Source: Pseudomonas sp. SJZ074
GTDB lineage: Bacteria > Pseudomonadota > Gammaproteobacteria > Pseudomonadales > Pseudomonadaceae
Assembly (NCBI RefSeq): GCF_007828215.1
Contig: NZ_VIUE01000004.1
Span: 62,001 to 126,000, forward strand
DNA length: 64,000 nucleotides
Reading direction: 5' to 3'
The stretch's first letter is position 1, and each line of letters opens with the position of its first letter. Positions 61,195-64,000 of this stretch are shown in pieces. The notes under the pieces are model-generated. The model did no database searches. It had not been told where the DNA came from and saw only the letters and a program-made list of their open reading frames with translations. The position numbers and the translations under genes are program-made.

Positions 61195-61715
61195 GCATCG
61201 ACCGCTCGATCGTCGACCGCACCCTGGAGCACCGCGAGTTCATCCACTGACAGCACGCGTCCGATGTCCAGCAGAATGACAAATCGCCCGCCGACCTTGC
61301 CCATACCCTGGATGAAGTCGCAGCGAATATTCGCGCCGAAGGCCGGCGGCGGTTCGATGTCCGCCGAGGCGATTTCCAGCACTTCATTCACCGCGTCAAC
61401 CAGTACACCGATCACTTGCTGTTCACCGGCATGGACCACTTCGAGAATGACGATGCAGGTACGCCGGCCGACCTCGATGCGCTGGCCGCCGAAGCGAGCG
61501 CCCAGGTCGATGACCGGCACCACCGCCCCCCGCAGATTGATGACCCCGCGGATACTGGGCGGCATCATCGGAACGCCGGTGAGCCGGCCATGCTCGATGA
61601 TTTCCATGACGCTCAGGGTGCCAACGGCGAACTGTTCGTCGCCCAGGGTGAACGTCAAGTACTGCCGGGTCTGCGGCGCAGCGTCAGGGTTTTGAACTCT
61701 CATCGAATGGCCCAT
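61191..61715 (-). CDS. CheW-like coupling protein
   Basis: 174 aa from the ATG at 61715; an ATG at 61703 is also possible. It is a single CheW domain: QYLTFTLGDEQFAVGTLSVMEII at the start, the conserved SIRGVINLRGAVVPVIDLGARFG and, near the end, FIQGMGKVGGRFVILLDIGRVLS. It couples the upstream MCP to the CheA encoded at the right edge. The start lies 4 bp after the MCP stop. Confidence 0.92.
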   Translation of the reverse strand: MGHSMRVQNPDAAPQTRQYLTFTLGDEQFAVGTLSVMEIIEHGRLTGVPMMPPSIRGVINLRGAVVPVIDLGARFGGQRIEVGRRTCIVILEVVHAGEQQVIGVLVDAVNEVLEIASADIEPPPAFGANIRCDFIQGMGKVGGRFVILLDIGRVLSVDELAVLQGAVDDRAVDA

Positions 61716-61719
61716 GCCA

Positions 61720-63360
61720 TCATTCCTCGAAACGTATGAAACCGGCCGGCACAGCCTGGCCATGACGACCAGGCCGCCCGTGGAGCGCCAGTGGGAACAC
61801 ATCCTTGCGCGGTTTGGCCGAACGAGTGAAAGACAGGACGGCTCGCTCCTCGCCCCTTTTTTCCTCAAGGCTGAAGAACCCCATGAGCTGCTGCAATTGC
61901 TCGGCCTGACCGCTCATTTCTTCGGCGGTGGCGGCCAACTCCTCTGAGGCAGAGGCATTTTGTTGGGTGATCTGATTGAGCTGATTCATCGCCGTATTGA
62001 TCTGGCTGACGCCCGAGGACTGCTCTTGGGACGCGGCGGAGATTTCCTGCACCAGGTCACTGGTCTTGGCGATGCCCGGCACGATCTCACCGAGCAGGCT
62101 GCCGGCGCGCTCGGCCAGGGCGACGGAGCCCTTGGCGACCTCGCCGATTTCCTGGGCGGCGACCTGGCTGCGCTCGGCCAACTTGCGCACCTCGGCGGCG
62201 ACCACGGCAAAACCCTTGCCGTGCTCGCCGGCGCGGGCCGCTTCGATGGCAGCGTTGAGCGCGAGCAGATTGGTCTGGTAAGCAATGTCATCGATGATGC
62301 CGATTTTCTCGGCGATGCTCTTCATCGCAATGACCGTGTCCTTGACCGCCTCGCCCCCTTCGCGGGCCTGCCGAGAGGCGTTGCCGGCCATGCCGTCGGT
62401 CATCCGTGCGTTCTCGGTGTTCTGCTCGACCGAGGCCGACGTCTCCTCGACGCTGGCGGCTTGCTCGCTGGAGGCATGGCTCATCGATTGGGCGGTGGCG
62501 GAGACTTGCTCGGACGCACTACTTAACGCATTCGCGGCGCCACGTACTTCACCGATGATCTGCGAAAGTTTCTCGACCATGCCTTTCATGGCGGCGAGCA
62601 TGCTGCCGGAATCGTTACGGCGCAGGGGGATCGTCACGTTGAGATCGCCGCCGGCGATACGCTGGGCAATCTCAGCAGCCAGTTGAGGTTCACCGCCCAG
62701 TTGACGAGTCAGGCTACGGGTAATCCAAATAGCCAGGAGAATACCAATGAGCAGCGCGGCACCCAGCAGCGAGAAGGACAACAGGCGGGTCTGATCGTAT
62801 TCGGCTTGTTCCAGTTTGTCGTTGTCGGAAAAGGATGCTTCCTGCAACTCGATCATGTCGTTGAGCAACTTGGTGTACAGGGTTTTCGCCTGAGCCAGGT
62901 CACCATAAAGCAGGTCGATCGCCTGGTCGTCCAGGCTCACCGATGCCAGCTCGACGAGCTGGTCCACGAACCGGACATAGGTCCCTCGAGCATTCTGGAT
63001 ACTTTTGAACAGGTCCCGCTCCTGCACGTTGTCCAGCAGTTTCTCCAGGATATCCAGTTTATTTTCCTGGGCCTGGCGGATCGCCTGGTAGCGGTCGCGA
63101 AGCTGTTTGAGTTGCTGCTCGTCAGATTTGAGAATCAAATCGCGCAACGTAGCGCTCGTATCGCTCACCCCATTGTTGATGTCGTTGCTGACCTGGACCT
63201 TCGGGTAAGCGTTATCGGTGATGTCGTCCACGATCAGATGGACGTTGAACAGACCACTCATGCCGGTAAGGGCCAACGCCAGCATCATCGCAAGCATGAC
63301 GGCGTAGCCGGAACCAAGCTTGGTGGCGACTCGCATGTTGGAAAAAACGCTCACCATCAT
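61720..63360 (-). CDS. Methyl-accepting chemotaxis protein (4HB type)
   Basis: 546 aa from the ATG at 63360 (63357 is equally possible; a leftward extension to 63396 has no ribosome site). TM1 is at about 17-40 and the periplasmic four-helix-bundle sensor at about 41-195. TM2 is at about 197-218 ([17 protein letters not shown]), HAMP at about 219-270 with [11 protein letters not shown], and the signalling domain at about 275-520 with [27 protein letters not shown] and the [20 protein letters not shown] methylation helix. It ends with a basic tail and no pentapeptide. Position between cheA and cheW suggests it is the cluster's own receptor. Confidence 0.93.
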   Translation of the reverse strand: MMVSVFSNMRVATKLGSGYAVMLAMMLALALTGMSGLFNVHLIVDDITDNAYPKVQVSNDINNGVSDTSATLRDLILKSDEQQLKQLRDRYQAIRQAQENKLDILEKLLDNVQERDLFKSIQNARGTYVRFVDQLVELASVSLDDQAIDLLYGDLAQAKTLYTKLLNDMIELQEASFSDNDKLEQAEYDQTRLLSFSLLGAALLIGILLAIWITRSLTRQLGGEPQLAAEIAQRIAGGDLNVTIPLRRNDSGSMLAAMKGMVEKLSQIIGEVRGAANALSSASEQVSATAQSMSHASSEQAASVEETSASVEQNTENARMTDGMAGNASRQAREGGEAVKDTVIAMKSIAEKIGIIDDIAYQTNLLALNAAIEAARAGEHGKGFAVVAAEVRKLAERSQVAAQEIGEVAKGSVALAERAGSLLGEIVPGIAKTSDLVQEISAASQEQSSGVSQINTAMNQLNQITQQNASASEELAATAEEMSGQAEQLQQLMGFFSLEEKRGEERAVLSFTRSAKPRKDVFPLALHGRPGRHGQAVPAGFIRFEE

Positions 63361-63412
63361 ATTTCTCTGCTTTATAGTTGAGATGAATCTGGGCATGCAG
63401 AATGGATCGCGA

Positions 63413-64000
63413 TCATCTCTGCGAGGCCAGTGTTCGTTGCTTCGTTCCCGCGATTCGCTTGATCAACCCAGCAACATCCAGGATCAGCGCCACCTCGCCA
63501 TTGCCCAGGATGGTGAAACCACCCAAGCCACCCAACTGGCCAAAGAGCTTGCCCAGCGGCTTGATCACCGTCTGGAACTCGCCCAATAGTCGATCCACCA
63601 CAAAGCCGGCACGCTGCCCGGCGAATTGCACCACCACCACGTTTTCCCTGCGCGGGGGCTTGCCTTCGACATCGAACAGCTCGCGCAGGCGGATGAAGGG
63701 CAGTACTTCGCCGCGCAGGTTGAGATAGTCGAGCCCGTCATTGGCCGGCAGCTCGATGCACTCCACCACCATGTCCTGTGGGATCACATAGCTGGCGTTG
63801 CCGACACCGACCATGAAACCGTCGATGATCGCCAGGGTCAGCGGCAGGCGAATGCGCAGCTGGGTGCCCTGCCCTTCGATGCTGTCCAGCTCCAGGCTGC
63901 CGCGCAACGCGGTGATGTTGCGCTTGACCACGTCCATGCCGACGCCGCGCCCGGAGAGGTTGCTGATCTGCTCGGCGGTGGAAAAACCCGGCTCGAAGAT
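63413..64000 (-). CDS. cheA: CheA histidine kinase, C-terminal part (5' end off window)
   Basis: 196 codons are visible, ending at 63413. The right edge lies inside the ATPase domain: [20 protein letters not shown] contains the G2 box GRGVGMD, and [19 protein letters not shown] is the domain junction. The C-terminal CheW-like regulatory domain follows ([47 protein letters not shown]). The neighbours show this CheA heads an MCP-CheW-CheW operon. Which chemosensory system it is cannot be decided without the missing part. Confidence 0.92.
   Translation of the reverse strand: MFEPGFSTAEQISNLSGRGVGMDVVKRNITALRGSLELDSIEGQGTQLRIRLPLTLAIIDGFMVGVGNASYVIPQDMVVECIELPANDGLDYLNLRGEVLPFIRLRELFDVEGKPPRRENVVVVQFAGQRAGFVVDRLLGEFQTVIKPLGKLFGQLGGLGGFTILGNGEVALILDVAGLIKRIAGTKQRTLASQR

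Noticed and set aside
1..64000. CRISPR array
   Set aside because: No regularly spaced identical repeats were seen. The only short direct repeats are operators, and the only longer one is the 62-bp promoter pair.

Overview
The window looks like chromosome of a fluorescent-group Pseudomonas. The evidence is high GC and dense coding, a cellulose-acetylation (wss) operon in the order known from P. fluorescens SBW25, glcC-glcDEF, rtcBA with rtcR, a Pseudomonas-type DUF6124 gene, a GTGGCGAGG-type REP hairpin, and many LysR/TetR-controlled accessory loci. Species is an inference; no rRNA or complete tRNA gene is present.

Layout. 1-5054: aldonate locus, with an MFS permease (cut by the left edge), a LysR regulator, a 2-keto-3-deoxyxylonate dehydratase-type FAH protein (xylX) and D-xylonate dehydratase (xylD). 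5058-19834 (minus): complete wssA-I operon, consisting of cellulose synthase, export channel and acetylation module; wssJ is absent. 20031-27881: small LysR-linked catabolic units (VOC protein, FAD amine/amino-acid oxidase, frameshifted Asp/Glu racemase, MFS, SDR, O-methyltransferase beside a TetR remnant). 28118-33612: glycolate oxidase glcC/glcDEF and DoxX. 33613-34775: an intensely structured leader in front of a DUF6124 gene, an IS5-type MITE sitting exactly on that gene's stop codon, and a short tail-sheath-like fragment. 34776-46430: an RND efflux system whose operon also carries a FabF-like ketosynthase, a thioesterase and a FadL porin, with a divergent outer-membrane factor and two paralogous TetR repressors that seem to share a 24-bp operator. 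46702-49307: LysR, DMT exporter, SDR. 49467-52921: rtcA, rtcB and an internally deleted rtcR. 53002-55468: AraC/PEBP operon, SnoaL-like protein, YceK-like lipoprotein. 55520-55987: terminator plus a tRNA-Gly 3'-end fragment. 55988-64000: GGDEF-EAL protein and a chemotaxis-type cluster (MCP, membrane-tethered CheW, CheW, MCP, partial CheA).

How the parts work together. The Wss proteins make, export and acetylate cellulose, and the BcsA PilZ domain links this to c-di-GMP, which the GGDEF-EAL protein could influence. GlcDEF oxidises glycolate to glyoxylate under GlcC. RtcB and RtcA repair RNA ends, but their sigma-54 activator has lost its AAA+ core, so the operon may no longer be inducible. The RND-KAS-thioesterase-FadL operon joins efflux to acyl-chain chemistry and is the most unusual protein-level arrangement here.

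The best candidate for something undescribed is the 33803-34020 leader. It has a 17-bp stem carrying three G-U pairs, a UUCG hairpin, two hairpins with the same UUAGCG loop on different stems, a junction exactly complementary to those loops, and a hairpin that buries the Shine-Dalgarno of the DUF6124 gene. All structural statements come from hand pairing and no searches were run.
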